Below are positions 9,206-17,999 of a DNA stretch of 64,000 bases, one piece after another. A model generated the notes under the pieces. The model did not search any database. It was not told where the DNA came from and saw only the letters and a program-made list of their open reading frames with translations. The DNA is from Gluconacetobacter johannae (lineage in GTDB: Bacteria > Pseudomonadota > Alphaproteobacteria > Acetobacterales > Acetobacteraceae): NCBI RefSeq assembly GCF_014174305.1, contig NZ_JABEQH010000001.1:186001-250000 (forward strand), written 5' to 3'. The number at the start of each line of letters is the position of its first letter. Position 1 is the stretch's first letter. The position numbers and the translations under genes are program-made.

Positions 9206-10276
9206 ATGGACAGGCAGGTGTCCGCCCTGCCGGGCGACCGGCGATTTTTCGAGCGGAACGGCCCGTTTCCGATCCAGGTCCTGGCCGATTGCGCCGGGGC
9301 CAGGATCGAGGCGGGCGGCGTCGAGGGCGCGGACACCCCGTATGTCGGCATCGCGCCGCTTCAGTCCGCCGGCCCGCAGGAGGTCAGCTTCCTGGACAAC
9401 CGGCGCTATGCGCCCTTGCTGGAGCAGACGAAGGCGGGGGTGGTGATCCTGTCGCCGGCTTTTGTCGACAAATTGCCCAAGGGTACGATCGGGCTGGTGT
9501 CGCAGACGCCCTATCTGGCCTGGGCCAGGGTCGCCAGTCTGTTCCATCCGCTGCCGGCGGTCGAGCCGGGGATTCACCCGACGGCGGTCATCGGCGCGGG
9601 GACGGTGATCGACCCGACGGCGCAGATCGGACCCTTCGTCGTGCTGGGCGCGAATGTCGAGATCGGGGCAGGAACCCGCATCGACGCCCATGCCGCGATC
9701 GGCGACGGGGTGAGGATCGGCGCGCGGTGCCGGCTGGGAAGCCACACCTGCGTGTCGCATGCCCTGCTCGGCGACCGTGTCACCCTTCTGACCGGGGCGC
9801 GCATCGGGCAGGAGGGCTTCGGCTTCGCCGTGGGGCCCGACGGGTTCGAGACGGTTCCCCAATTGGGGCGCGTGGTGCTGGAGGACGGGGTGGAGGTCGG
9901 CGCCAATTCGACCATCGACCGGGGGTCATCTCAGGATACGGTGATCGGCGCGGGCTCGCGCCTCGACAATCTGGTGCAGATTGGCCATAATACGCGCCTT
10001 GGGCGATGCTGCATTGTGGTGTCTCAGGCAGGGATCTCCGGTTCCACGGAACTGGGTGATTTCGTCACGGTTGCGGCCCAGGCCGGTCTGATCGGGCACA
10101 TCCGCATTGGCGCCAAGGCCCGGATCGGCGCGCAATGCGGGGTGATGTCGGACGTTGACGCGGGGGCTGACGTGATCGGCAGCCCGGCGATGCCGTTTCG
10201 GGAGTTCTTCCGGAACGTGGCGGTGTTGCGGCGCCTGGCGAAGAAGGCGACGCAAAATGGGGGGGGAGAGGCCTGA
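9206..10276 (+). CDS. lpxD: UDP-3-O-(3-hydroxyacyl)glucosamine N-acyltransferase
   Basis: Adds the N-linked 3-hydroxyacyl chain in lipid A synthesis (third step). The 356-residue protein has an N-terminal uridine-binding domain (to about residue 105) and then a left-handed parallel beta-helix of repeated hexapeptides. The catalytic His is in LVQIGHNTRLG (about residue 261). A C-terminal helix closes the trimer. No strong ribosome-binding site is visible before the ATG, which lies 14 bases after skp, so translational coupling is possible. Confidence 0.95.
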   Translation: MDRQVSALPGDRRFFERNGPFPIQVLADCAGARIEAGGVEGADTPYVGIAPLQSAGPQEVSFLDNRRYAPLLEQTKAGVVILSPAFVDKLPKGTIGLVSQTPYLAWARVASLFHPLPAVEPGIHPTAVIGAGTVIDPTAQIGPFVVLGANVEIGAGTRIDAHAAIGDGVRIGARCRLGSHTCVSHALLGDRVTLLTGARIGQEGFGFAVGPDGFETVPQLGRVVLEDGVEVGANSTIDRGSSQDTVIGAGSRLDNLVQIGHNTRLGRCCIVVSQAGISGSTELGDFVTVAAQAGLIGHIRIGAKARIGAQCGVMSDVDAGADVIGSPAMPFREFFRNVAVLRRLAKKATQNGGGEA

Positions 10277-10359
10277 GGCTCCAGGCCCCCGGAATTCAAC
10301 CGGGACAGACGGGCAGACGGTCGCAAGGATGACGTGTCCCGCTATCCCGAGCAAGATGG

Positions 10360-10854
10360 TTGGACGACGTGGATAAAGAAGTAGAGGTTCCTCCGGCGGG
10401 CGACGGCCCCATCTGCATCGAGGCGATCGATGTCATGCGGATCATGGAGGCGATCCCCCATCGCTATCCGTTCCTGATGATCGACCGGATGGTCGACATC
10501 GTGCTGGGTACGTCCGCCGTCGGGATCAAGAACGTCACGGCGACCGAGCCGCACTTCCAGGGTCATTTTCCCGCGCGTCCGGTCATGCCGGGCGTGCTTA
10601 TCATCGAAGCGATGGCCCAGACGGCGGCGACGCTGGTGGTGCTGACCCTGGGAAAGGCGTTCGAGGGCAAGCTGGTCTATTTCATGACCGTCGACGGGGC
10701 GAAGTTCCGGCGTCCGGTCGGGCCGGGCGACCAGTTGAAGATCCATGTCGAAAAAGAGCGCAGCCGGGGTAATGTCTGGAAATTCAAGGGCGTCGCGCGG
10801 GTCGAAGGCGTATCGGTGGCCGAGGCCACGTTCAGCGCGATGATTATGGGGTAG
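10360..10854 (+). CDS. fabZ: 3-hydroxyacyl-[acyl-carrier-protein] dehydratase FabZ
   Basis: Dehydrates 3-hydroxyacyl-ACP in fatty-acid elongation and competes with LpxA for 3-hydroxymyristoyl-ACP. The 164-residue hot-dog-fold protein shows [11 protein letters not shown], then [20 protein letters not shown], with catalytic His near residue 69 and Glu near residue 83. The start is read as TTG at 10360; a GTG at 10369 is an alternative. It lies between lpxD and lpxA, as in most Gram-negative genomes. Confidence 0.94.
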   Translation: MDDVDKEVEVPPAGDGPICIEAIDVMRIMEAIPHRYPFLMIDRMVDIVLGTSAVGIKNVTATEPHFQGHFPARPVMPGVLIIEAMAQTAATLVVLTLGKAFEGKLVYFMTVDGAKFRRPVGPGDQLKIHVEKERSRGNVWKFKGVARVEGVSVAEATFSAMIMG

Positions 10855-10949
10855 GCCGGCGCGCGGGCTGACGGGACGCTGGGTCCCGGAGCCTGCGTCG
10901 CCCCATTCCCGGCCCTGGCGGGGCCGAGGCGGTTCTGGGAGAGATCGTA

Positions 10950-11822
10950 TTGACCGACGTGGCAGGATTGGATGCCGGGCTGAGGGCCGCCGAAATTCAT
11001 CCCTCGTCCATTGTGGCGGACGGGGCGCGGATCGGTCGGGGGGTCAGGATCGGTCCGTGGTGTTCGATCGGACCGGAGGTGGTGATCGAGGACGGGGTCC
11101 ATCTGATCGCCAGCGTCATCGTCGACGGGGCGACGCGGATCGGGCCGGGGGTTGTGTGCTACCCCTTCACCACCATAGGCATGGCGCCGCAGGACCTGAA
11201 ATATCGGGGCGAGCCCACGCGCTGCGTCGTGGGCGCGCGAACCGTCATCCGGGAAAACGTGACCATCCATCGGGGCACGGCCACCGGCAGCGGCCTGACC
11301 CAGATCGGCGACGATTGCCTTATCATGGCCAATGCCCATGTGGCGCACGACTGCACCCTGGGGAACGGGGTGATTATCGTGAACAACGTCGTCATGGGCG
11401 GGCATGTCAGCATTGGCGATCATGCCCGGATCATGGGGGCCGCGGCGCTGCATCAGTTCGTGCGGATCGGCCGCGCGGCGCTGGTGGGCGGTGTCTGCGG
11501 CGTCGAGGCCGACGTCATTCCCTATGGCAGCGTGCTGGGCAATCGCGCCCGGCTGGTGGGGCTGCATTGGATCTGGCTGAAGCGCAACGGCGTGCAGTCC
11601 GATGAGATGCATCGCCTGCGGCGGGCGTTCCGCGCCCTGTATCCCCGCAACATGGACGACGAATCCACGGCATTCAGCCTGCGGCTTGCGGCGGTGCGGG
11701 CCGAATATGGCGGGGACGCCAAGGTGGATGAAATCCTGGATTTCATCGAGGCTCCCAGCCGGCGCGGCCTGGTGCGCGTCGCGGGTGGCGGAGCGGGGCT
11801 GGTCGAAACCGACGGCGTCTAG
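10950..11822 (+). CDS. lpxA: Acyl-[ACP]-UDP-N-acetylglucosamine O-acyltransferase
   Basis: First enzyme of lipid A synthesis; it transfers a 3-hydroxyacyl chain to the 3-OH of UDP-GlcNAc. The 290-residue product carries many left-handed beta-helix hexapeptides. The catalytic His is in AHVAHDCTLGN (about residue 133), followed by GGHVSIGDHARIMG and HQFVRIG, and it ends in an alpha-helical domain. The start is TTG at 10950 behind GGGAGAG. The 95-base gap after fabZ contains no recognisable element. Confidence 0.94.
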   Translation: MTDVAGLDAGLRAAEIHPSSIVADGARIGRGVRIGPWCSIGPEVVIEDGVHLIASVIVDGATRIGPGVVCYPFTTIGMAPQDLKYRGEPTRCVVGARTVIRENVTIHRGTATGSGLTQIGDDCLIMANAHVAHDCTLGNGVIIVNNVVMGGHVSIGDHARIMGAAALHQFVRIGRAALVGGVCGVEADVIPYGSVLGNRARLVGLHWIWLKRNGVQSDEMHRLRRAFRALYPRNMDDESTAFSLRLAAVRAEYGGDAKVDEILDFIEAPSRRGLVRVAGGGAGLVETDGV

Positions 11823-11831
11823 GCTGCGGGG

Positions 11832-12731
11832 ATGGCGGGGAACCAGGACGACGACGGGCGGAGCCGCGACGCGGGCAGGCCGGCCCTGTCGGGTGATTGC
11901 GTCGGGATTCTGGCCGGTGGCGGCCCGCTGCCCGGTCAGGTCGCGCGCGCGATCCAGGCGCTGGGCCTGCGTCCCTTCATCGTGGGATTTCTCGATTTCG
12001 CCGACCCGGCGGTGATCGGCCCGTGGCCGCATCGCTATATCCGGCTGGCCGCCGCCGGGGATATCCTGTCCTGCCTGCGGGCCGAGGGGTGCCGCGACCT
12101 GGTGCTGATCGGCCCGGTCCGTCGGCCGTCCTTTTCCGACCTGCGGCCTGACGCCACGGGTGCGCGGATCATGGCGCGGATCGGCCGGGCGCTGTTTTCG
12201 GGCGATGACGGCCTGCTGGCCGCGATCGTGCGGGTGTTGGGCGAGGAAGGGTTCGCGGTCCACGGCGCCCATGAATTTCTTGCCGGGTCGGTCGGCCGGC
12301 GGGGGGTACTGGGGATGGCGCGCCCCGACGCGGGGGCGGAATCCGATATCCGGCGCGGCCGCGCGGTGGTCGAGGCCATCGGGCGCCTGGATATCGGACA
12401 GGGATGCGTGGTGCAGGACGGTCTGGTCCTGGCGGTGGAGGCCATGGAGGGCACGGACCGCATGTTGCTGCGCGCGGGCGACTGTCGCCAGCCCGGCCGC
12501 CCCGGTGGCGTGCTGGTCAAGATGCTCAAGCCCGGGCAGGATCGCCGGGCGGATCTTCCGACGATCGGACCGGATACTGTGCATCGCGCGGCGGCGGTCG
12601 GGTTGCGGGGAATCGCCTTTCAGGCTGGCGCGACGTTGTTGACCGATCCGCAGGCCTGCGTCGCGGCGGCGGATGCCGCCGGCCTGTTCCTGGTCGGCAT
12701 TTCCGCCGAGGACGGCAAGAAACTGTTTTGA
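11832..12731 (+). CDS. lpxI: UDP-2,3-diacylglucosamine pyrophosphatase LpxI
   Basis: LpxI (DUF1009 family) hydrolyses UDP-2,3-diacylglucosamine to lipid X and UMP; many alphaproteobacteria use it in place of the unrelated LpxH. The 299-residue sequence begins with the Rossmann-like VGILAGGGPLPGQVARA and contains the conserved VLIGPVRRPSF, LRAEGCRD and GRLDIGQGCVVQDG-like blocks. It starts 9 bases after lpxA. The usual downstream partner lpxB is not present; glyoxalase I follows. Confidence 0.9.
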   Translation: MAGNQDDDGRSRDAGRPALSGDCVGILAGGGPLPGQVARAIQALGLRPFIVGFLDFADPAVIGPWPHRYIRLAAAGDILSCLRAEGCRDLVLIGPVRRPSFSDLRPDATGARIMARIGRALFSGDDGLLAAIVRVLGEEGFAVHGAHEFLAGSVGRRGVLGMARPDAGAESDIRRGRAVVEAIGRLDIGQGCVVQDGLVLAVEAMEGTDRMLLRAGDCRQPGRPGGVLVKMLKPGQDRRADLPTIGPDTVHRAAAVGLRGIAFQAGATLLTDPQACVAAADAAGLFLVGISAEDGKKLF

Positions 12732-12785
12732 CGGCGGATTCGCCGCGATCCGTCGTCCTGTGTCCTTCTGAACGGGAGAAACGAG

Positions 12786-13175
12786 ATGGGTTCATATCTG
12801 CATACGATGGTCCGGGTCCGGAATCTCGAGGCCAGCATCGCCTTCTATGCGCTGCTGGGCATGCGCGAATTGCGGCGCAGGGAGGTCCCCGAGGGCAAAT
12901 ATACCCTGGTTTTCATCGGTTACGGCGACAACGCGGCCGGGCAGGCGGAAATCGAGCTGACCTATAATTGGGGCCAGGACGACGGGTATGAGGTCGGCAC
13001 CGGATTCGGACATTTCGCCGTCGGCGCGCCCGATGTGGCGGCCATGGTCGAGGCCGTGCGCGCCGGTGGCGGCAAGGTGACGCGCGAGGCCGGTCCGGTG
13101 AAGTTCGGCACGACGGTGATCGCCTTCGTCGAGGACCCGGACGGCTACAAGATCGAACTGATCCAGCGCGGCTGA
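12786..13175 (+). CDS. gloA: Lactoylglutathione lyase (glyoxalase I)
   Basis: Isomerises the methylglyoxal-glutathione hemithioacetal to S-lactoylglutathione, detoxifying methylglyoxal. The 129-residue protein has the two beta-alpha-beta-beta-beta modules of the family. The metal ligands can be seen: His in YLHTMVRV, Glu in EIELTYNWG, His in GFGHFAVG and Glu in YKIELIQ. It has its own GGGAGAAACGAG-type ribosome-binding region 54 bases after lpxI. It converges with the small minus-strand gene at 13187. The glutathione synthase gene gshB is about 32 kb away. Confidence 0.92.
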   Translation: MGSYLHTMVRVRNLEASIAFYALLGMRELRRREVPEGKYTLVFIGYGDNAAGQAEIELTYNWGQDDGYEVGTGFGHFAVGAPDVAAMVEAVRAGGGKVTREAGPVKFGTTVIAFVEDPDGYKIELIQRG

Positions 13176-13186
13176 TCGCAGCCCGG

Positions 13187-13399
13187 TCAGCCGGGTTTGG
13201 GGGGGGACAGGTCCTTCAGCCGTTGGACGGCCTGCTCCACCGCGTTCAGGATGCACTCTGCCGCGTCACGGACCTGCGGGTCGGGATGGGTGGTCAGCTT
13301 GTCGGCCTGTAGCACCGCCGGAGACAGCAGCCCGCGCACGTCGTGCAGCACGCGCGCGGTCTGGTGCGGCCCGATGGTCGATTCGGTATCGTCCGTCAT
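13187..13399 (-). CDS. Small protein resembling a stand-alone histidine-kinase dimerisation helix pair
   Basis: Seventy residues, acidic N terminus. The core reads VLHDVRGLLSPAVLQADKL, then a short loop, then a second amphipathic helix with ILNAVEQAVQRLKDL. This is the shape of a HisKA/DHp helical hairpin with an H-box (His-Asp/Glu-x-Arg). There is no ATPase domain, receiver or membrane segment, so it could be a phosphotransfer or pseudo-kinase module, or an unrelated helical hairpin. It is transcribed away from rpmH, and codon use matches its neighbours. No close family is known to me and function is inference only. Confidence 0.6.
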   Translation of the reverse strand: MTDDTESTIGPHQTARVLHDVRGLLSPAVLQADKLTTHPDPQVRDAAECILNAVEQAVQRLKDLSPPKPG

Positions 13400-13479
13400 G
13401 CGTCATATCCCATGCGGTGCGCGGAAAAGGCGGAATGCGGTGGCGTATCATGGCCGGCCATGGCTGGGGTTCTTCCACA

Positions 13480-13508
13480 TTGACGCCTTGGAAAACGGGC
13501 AGTATAAG
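13480..13508 (+). promoter_or_regulatory. Sigma-70-type promoter of rpmH-rnpA
   Basis: TTGACG (13480-13485) and TATAAG (13503-13508) are separated by exactly 17 bases, the best-matching promoter in the window. Transcription would start near 13515, giving a leader of about 85 bases before rpmH. This fits the strong expression expected for a ribosomal protein gene. Confidence 0.75.
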
Positions 13509-13600
13509 GCGCGCCTCAGGTCGGGTGCCGTCAGGTCGCCCGGACATGTCGTGGATTTAATCCGCGATGAAATTATTGCTGTCAATCGGGGAGTGCCGTC

Positions 13601-13735
13601 GTGAAGCGCACGTATCAACCGTCTAAGCTGGTCCGCAAGCGCCGTCACGGCTTTCGCGCACGTATGGAAACCGTCGGTGGCCGCAAGGTGATCGCCAATC
13701 GTCGCGCCAAGGGCCGCAAGCGCCTGTCCGCCTGA
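13601..13735 (+). CDS. rpmH: 50S ribosomal protein L34
   Basis: A 44-residue basic protein of the large ribosomal subunit. The sequence is the textbook L34: [20 protein letters not shown], then [19 protein letters not shown]. It starts with GTG, with GGGGAG a few bases upstream. rpmH-rnpA-yidD-yidC is the conserved order found near many replication origins, but no oriC, dnaA or gidA is visible here. Confidence 0.97.
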   Translation: MKRTYQPSKLVRKRRHGFRARMETVGGRKVIANRRAKGRKRLSA

Positions 13736-13753
13736 TTGTCAGGCCTGTCATGC

Positions 13754-13773
13754 TCCCGGATCGCGATCCGGGA
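13754..13773 (+). repeat. 20-bp perfect palindrome between rpmH and rnpA
   Basis: The sequence from 13754 to 13773 (half-site TCCCGGATCG) equals its own reverse complement. In RNA it would form a GC-rich hairpin, 18 bases after the rpmH stop and 28 bases before rnpA. No U-run follows, so it is more likely a read-through attenuator or an RNA processing site that lowers rnpA output relative to L34 than a full terminator. Confidence 0.55.
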
Positions 13774-13800
13774 CATTGATGTTGCAGGGGGCTGCTGACA

Positions 13801-14151
13801 GTGGCCGACCGGTCCGTCCGTCTCAAGAAGCGGTCTGAATTCCTGCGGGTTGCCGCCCGGGGACGGAAGGTGCCCTCTCCCGGGCTTGTGCTCCAGGCCC
13901 TGGGCCGGGAGGATTCCGATCCGGCGCGGATCGGCTTTACCGTGACAAAAAAGGTCGGGAACGCCGTCGTACGCAATCGCGCGCGCCGGCGCCTGCGCGA
14001 GGCCGTGCGCGTCGTGGAGCGCGAAGAAGCCCTGCGCGGCGTCGATCTTGTGCTGATCGGGCGTGGCGCCACGGGCGGCCGCGCGTTTGCCGCGCTGGTC
14101 GGCGACCTGCGGCGGGCCTTGCGTAAGGCCGGCGTACGGGAGGGGGAGTGA
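13801..14151 (+). CDS. rnpA: Ribonuclease P protein component
   Basis: Protein cofactor of RNase P, which removes 5' leaders from tRNA precursors. The 116-residue product has [16 protein letters not shown] at the N terminus, [22 protein letters not shown] in the centre (split here by the RNR signature), and a basic C terminus. It starts with GTG. The stop overlaps the GTG start of yidD (GTGA, 14148-14151), indicating coupled translation. Confidence 0.94.
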   Translation: MADRSVRLKKRSEFLRVAARGRKVPSPGLVLQALGREDSDPARIGFTVTKKVGNAVVRNRARRRLREAVRVVEREEALRGVDLVLIGRGATGGRAFAALVGDLRRALRKAGVREGE

Positions 14152-14420
14152 CGATGCCCCGGACCGTCCTGGCCTGGCCGCTGATCGGGACGATTCGCCT
14201 CTATCAATGGGTCTTCCGGCCGGTTCTCGGCCCCAATTGCCGATTCGTCCCGTCATGTAGCGATTATGCGCTGGAGGCCCTGCGTCGCCACGGCGCCGTG
14301 CGCGGCGCCATTCTTGCCGGGTGGCGGATCTTGCGTTGCAATCCGTGGAATATCGGCGGATACGATCCCGTGCCGTCAGAGGAGCGCCCGCGTGCCCCCT
14401 GCTGTTCTTCCCATAGATAA
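14148..14420 (+). CDS. yidD: Membrane protein insertion efficiency factor YidD
   Basis: Small membrane-associated protein that assists YidC-dependent insertion. The 90-residue sequence has the family core: LIRLYQ-like N-terminal amphipathic helix, [19 protein letters not shown] with conserved cysteines, and [15 protein letters not shown]. The GTG at 14148 overlaps rnpA; an ATG at 14154 is also possible. It is immediately upstream of yidC. Confidence 0.93.
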   Translation: MTMPRTVLAWPLIGTIRLYQWVFRPVLGPNCRFVPSCSDYALEALRRHGAVRGAILAGWRILRCNPWNIGGYDPVPSEERPRAPCCSSHR

Positions 14421-14441
14421 CGAGAGTCTGGCTGGTCGCTG

Positions 14442-16208
14442 ATGGATACCAAGCGTTTTATCGTGGCGACGCTGCTGTCCGCCCTGGTTCTGGTTGGCTT
14501 CGAATATTTCATGCCGAAGCAGAGCCATCAGGAGGTCGCGCAGCAGGCAGGCCAGACCGATCGGCAGACCCCGCCGGCGAATGGCGCCCGTGCGGGCGCG
14601 CCGCTTGCCGGCCTCAGCTCGCAGCCCGTCGCGGTGCCGCCGCCGCAGGCCGAGACCCGGCTGCCGATCGACGCGCCGAAGGTCAGCGGGTCGATCGACC
14701 TGCTGGGTGCCCGCCTGGATGACATGGTCCTTCGCGACTATCACGAGACCGTCCAGAAGGGCAGCCCGCAGGTCCGCATCCTGGAGACCGCGCACGACCC
14801 GCAGCCCAATTACGTCGAAATCGGCTGGATGAACCTGCCGGGCGGCCAGGTGCGGGTGCCGGACGCCCAGACGGTTTGGAGCAGCGATGCCCCGAAACTG
14901 ACCGCCGACCATCCGGTGACGCTGTCGTGGGACAACGGTCAGGGCGTGATCTTCCGGATCGTGGTCTCGATCGACGCCCACTACATGTTCGCGATCGACC
15001 AGCAGGTCACCAACCAGTCCGGCCAGCCGCTGTCGCTGTACCCCTACGCCCGTGTCGACCGGGCCTATACGCCGACCGAAACCGGCGGCTATCTGGTGCA
15101 TGAGGGGCCGATTTCGGTCATCGACGGGCGGCTTGACGAAAGTTCGTACAAGACGCTGCGTACCGGGGCGACGCCGCCCGCCAACACGGCGTGGAGCAAG
15201 GCCGGGCAGGGCGGCTGGGCCGGCATCACCGACAAATACTGGCTGACGGCCGTGATCCCGCAGCAGGACATGGCGGTGACGGGCAGCTACGGCTACCAGG
15301 CCAACAGCGGGGCCGGCATCTATCAGGTGGGCTTCATCGCGCAGGCGGCGACGGTGGTTGCGTCCGGGGCCACGGCCACGACCAGCAGCCATGTCTTTGC
15401 CGGCGCGAAGGAAGTCGATCTGCTGGAGCGCTACGAAGCCAGCCTGCACATCCCCGATTTTTGGAAGGCCGTCGATTTCGGGTGGTTCGCCTTCCTGACC
15501 CGCCCCATCTTCTACGTGCTGGACTGGCTGAATACGCTTCTGGGCAATTTCGGCCTGGCGCTGATGGCGTTCACCCTGCTGGTCAAGGCGCTGTTCTTCC
15601 CGCTGGCGACGCGCCAGTTCCGCTCGATGGGCAAGATGCGCCAGCTCCAGCCCAAGGTTAAGGCCTTGCGGGAACGCTACAAAGACGACCAGATGGCCAT
15701 GAACCAGCAGATGATGGCGCTGTACAAGGCCGAAGGGGTGAACCCCGCCAGCGGCTGCCTGCCGATGGTGGTGCAGATCCCGGTCTTCTGGTGCCTCTAC
15801 AAGGACTTGTACATCACCATCGAAATGCGGCATGCGCCGTTCTTCGGCTGGATCCACGATCTGTCCGCGCCGGACCTGACCAACCTGTTCAACCTGTTCG
15901 GCCTGATCCCGTGGGATCCGACGGTGCTGTCGCCGTTCCTGCAACTGGGCATCTGGCCGATCCTGTTCGGCGCCACGATGTATGTGCAGCAGAAGCTGAA
16001 CCCGGCGGCGATGGACCCCGCGCAGCAGCGCATGTTCCAACTCATGCCGGTGCTGTTCACCTTCTTCATGGCCCGTCAGCCCTCGGGACTGGTGATCTAT
16101 TATTGCTGGAACAACCTGCTGACGATGGCGCAGCAACTGCTGATCCAGCACCGCATGAAGGGCGAGATCGAGAAGACCCCCGCCATTCCGGCCACCGGAC
16201 GGAAGTGA
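14442..16208 (+). CDS. yidC: Membrane protein insertase YidC
   Basis: Inserts and folds inner-membrane proteins, alone or with SecYEG. The 588-residue Gram-negative form has an N-terminal membrane helix (about residues 6-24), a large periplasmic domain (about residues 40-345), then the conserved five-helix core beginning around residue 355. The cytoplasmic hairpin contains FRSMGKMRQLQPKVKALRERY, followed by NPASGCLPMVVQIPVF. It ends in a short lysine-containing tail. Co-oriented and closely spaced with yidD and yihA. Confidence 0.96.
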   Translation: MDTKRFIVATLLSALVLVGFEYFMPKQSHQEVAQQAGQTDRQTPPANGARAGAPLAGLSSQPVAVPPPQAETRLPIDAPKVSGSIDLLGARLDDMVLRDYHETVQKGSPQVRILETAHDPQPNYVEIGWMNLPGGQVRVPDAQTVWSSDAPKLTADHPVTLSWDNGQGVIFRIVVSIDAHYMFAIDQQVTNQSGQPLSLYPYARVDRAYTPTETGGYLVHEGPISVIDGRLDESSYKTLRTGATPPANTAWSKAGQGGWAGITDKYWLTAVIPQQDMAVTGSYGYQANSGAGIYQVGFIAQAATVVASGATATTSSHVFAGAKEVDLLERYEASLHIPDFWKAVDFGWFAFLTRPIFYVLDWLNTLLGNFGLALMAFTLLVKALFFPLATRQFRSMGKMRQLQPKVKALRERYKDDQMAMNQQMMALYKAEGVNPASGCLPMVVQIPVFWCLYKDLYITIEMRHAPFFGWIHDLSAPDLTNLFNLFGLIPWDPTVLSPFLQLGIWPILFGATMYVQQKLNPAAMDPAQQRMFQLMPVLFTFFMARQPSGLVIYYCWNNLLTMAQQLLIQHRMKGEIEKTPAIPATGRK

Positions 16209-16220
16209 GCGCCTGACCGC

Positions 16221-16892
16221 ATGTCGGATTTCCAAGCAAGCCCCCGCACGCCCGAGGAACAGGAGAGGCTGGTCGAGGCCGGACGCCTGCTGTTCGCCGG
16301 CGCCTGCGACTTCGTCTTCGGCGCCCAGAAGCTGGAACAGGTGCCCCCGCCCAACCTGCCCGAGATCGCCTTCGCCGGCCGGTCGAACGTCGGCAAGTCC
16401 AGCCTGATTAACGCCCTGACCGGGCGAAAGGCCCTGGCCCGCGCATCGTCCGAGCCCGGCCGGACTAAGCAGTTGAATTTCTTCGATTTCCCTGAGCGGC
16501 TGACCTTGGTGGACATGCCCGGCTATGGGTACGCGAAGGCTGCGAAGGACGTGAAGGAAGACTGGCAGGGCATGATGTTCTCGTTCCTGCGGGGGCGACC
16601 GACCTTGCAGCGCGTCATCCTGCTTCTGGATTCGCGGATCGAGACCAAGCCATCGGACCGCGAGATCATGAAGCTGCTGGACCGCGCGGCGGTGACGTTC
16701 CAGATCGTGCTGACCAAGTGCGACGGGCTGAAGCCCGGCGCGCTGGCGGCCAAATGCGCCCAGGCCACCGACCTTGCCCGCCAGCACGCCGCCGCCTTTC
16801 CCGACATCATCGCCACCAGCAGCGACAACGGAATGGGCATCCCCGAACTGCGCGCCGAACTGGCTGCCCTGGCCCTGCCGCAGGCGGGTTGA
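16221..16892 (+). CDS. yihA: Ribosome biogenesis GTP-binding protein YihA/YsxC (EngB)
   Basis: Essential GTPase for late 50S assembly. The 223-residue protein contains G1 GRSNVGKSS (about residues 53-61), the switch region [12 protein letters not shown]3 DMPGYGYAK and G4 TKCD. The N-terminal extension of about 40 residues is longer than in E. coli. It begins 12 bases after yidC. Confidence 0.94.
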   Translation: MSDFQASPRTPEEQERLVEAGRLLFAGACDFVFGAQKLEQVPPPNLPEIAFAGRSNVGKSSLINALTGRKALARASSEPGRTKQLNFFDFPERLTLVDMPGYGYAKAAKDVKEDWQGMMFSFLRGRPTLQRVILLLDSRIETKPSDREIMKLLDRAAVTFQIVLTKCDGLKPGALAAKCAQATDLARQHAAAFPDIIATSSDNGMGIPELRAELAALALPQAG

Positions 16893-16913
16893 ACGGTGCA
16901 GGGCCAGGCAGGC

Positions 16914-16943
16914 CCGATCATGAGGAAGCCGATCATGAGGAAG
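16914..16943 (+). repeat. Tandem duplication of a 15-bp unit before argB
   Basis: Two perfect head-to-tail copies of CCGATCATGAGGAAG (16914-16928 and 16929-16943) lie in the 65-base gap between yihA and argB. Each unit carries a Shine-Dalgarno-like GAGGAAG. The second copy ends 14 bases before the argB ATG, a little too far for ideal spacing. Confidence 0.8.
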
Positions 16944-16957
16944 ACAGGCACGATCCG

Positions 16958-17863
16958 ATGACCGACATCGCACAGACCGTGAAGGACGCGCAGGAACGGG
17001 CCGCCGTACTGGCCCAGGCGCTTCCCTATCTGCGCCGCTATGCCGGCGACACGCTGGTGGTCAAATATGGCGGTCACGCCATGGTCGACGATTCGCTGTC
17101 GAACGCCTTCGGCCACGACATCGCCCTGCTGAAGCTGGTGGGCGTCAATCCGGTGGTGGTCCACGGCGGCGGGCCGCAGATCAACGCCATGCTCAAGCGG
17201 CTGGAGATCCAGTCGACCTTCGTGGACGGGCTGCGCGTCACTGACGCCGCCATGGTCGACGTGATCGAGATGGTCCTGGCGGGCAAGGTGAACAAGCAGG
17301 TCGCCGGCCTCATCAACCGGGCCGGTGCGCTGGCCGTCGGGATTTCCGGCAAGGATGGCGGGCTGATTACCGCCCGGCGTCTGCAACGCACGGTCCGCGA
17401 CGCCGACAGCGGGACCGAGCGGGTGCTGGATCTGGGGTTTGTCGGCGAACCGGTGCGGATCGACCCGCGGGTGCTGTATGCGCTGTCCGGTTCGGGCCTG
17501 ATCCCGGTCATCGCCCCGGTTGGCGGCGGCGAGGACGGCGAGACCTATAATATCAACGCCGACACCGCGGCTGGGGCCATCGCCGGGGCCGTGCATGCGA
17601 CCCGCCTGCTGATGCTGACCGACGTGCCGGGCGTCCTGGACGAAAACGGCGCGCTGATCCCCGAACTGACGGCCGAGGAGGCGCGTCGCGGCATCGCCAG
17701 CGGCATGATTAGCGGCGGCATGATCCCCAAGGTGGAAACCTGCCTGGAGGCTGTGCGCGCGGGCGCCCGGGCGGCGGTGATCCTGGACGGGCGCGTGCCC
17801 CATGCGTGCCTGCTGGAGCTGTTCACCGAGGCCGGCCCCGGAACGCTGATCCGGGGGGAATGA
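16958..17863 (+). CDS. argB: Acetylglutamate kinase
   Basis: Phosphorylates N-acetyl-L-glutamate with ATP, the second step of arginine synthesis. The 301-residue amino-acid-kinase-fold protein shows [24 protein letters not shown], a Lys/Gly-rich [11 protein letters not shown] and [13 protein letters not shown]. The N-terminal helix before the fold is typical of the arginine-inhibited hexameric forms. ATG at 16958 is chosen because the family N terminus begins here, although the frame is open to 16718. It is in the yihA-argB-dapD-dapE run. Confidence 0.95.
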   Translation: MTDIAQTVKDAQERAAVLAQALPYLRRYAGDTLVVKYGGHAMVDDSLSNAFGHDIALLKLVGVNPVVVHGGGPQINAMLKRLEIQSTFVDGLRVTDAAMVDVIEMVLAGKVNKQVAGLINRAGALAVGISGKDGGLITARRLQRTVRDADSGTERVLDLGFVGEPVRIDPRVLYALSGSGLIPVIAPVGGGEDGETYNINADTAAGAIAGAVHATRLLMLTDVPGVLDENGALIPELTAEEARRGIASGMISGGMIPKVETCLEAVRAGARAAVILDGRVPHACLLELFTEAGPGTLIRGE

Positions 17864-17999
17864 CGCCCGGTCGCCGGTGCCTTGCCGGCCTGCCGAGATG
17901 CGTTGACAGGGCGGGCCTTCCTTCGCATGGTCCCGCGACATGATGACACTGCGACGCGGCCGCGTGCCCGTCGCCAACCACCGACAGGATTGCCAGGAT

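Noticed and set aside
13178-13195. Small hairpin around CCCGG-TCAG-CCGGG between gloA and the convergent small gene
   Set aside because: Only a 5-bp stem overlapping the end of the minus-strand gene; such GC palindromes are expected by chance here.
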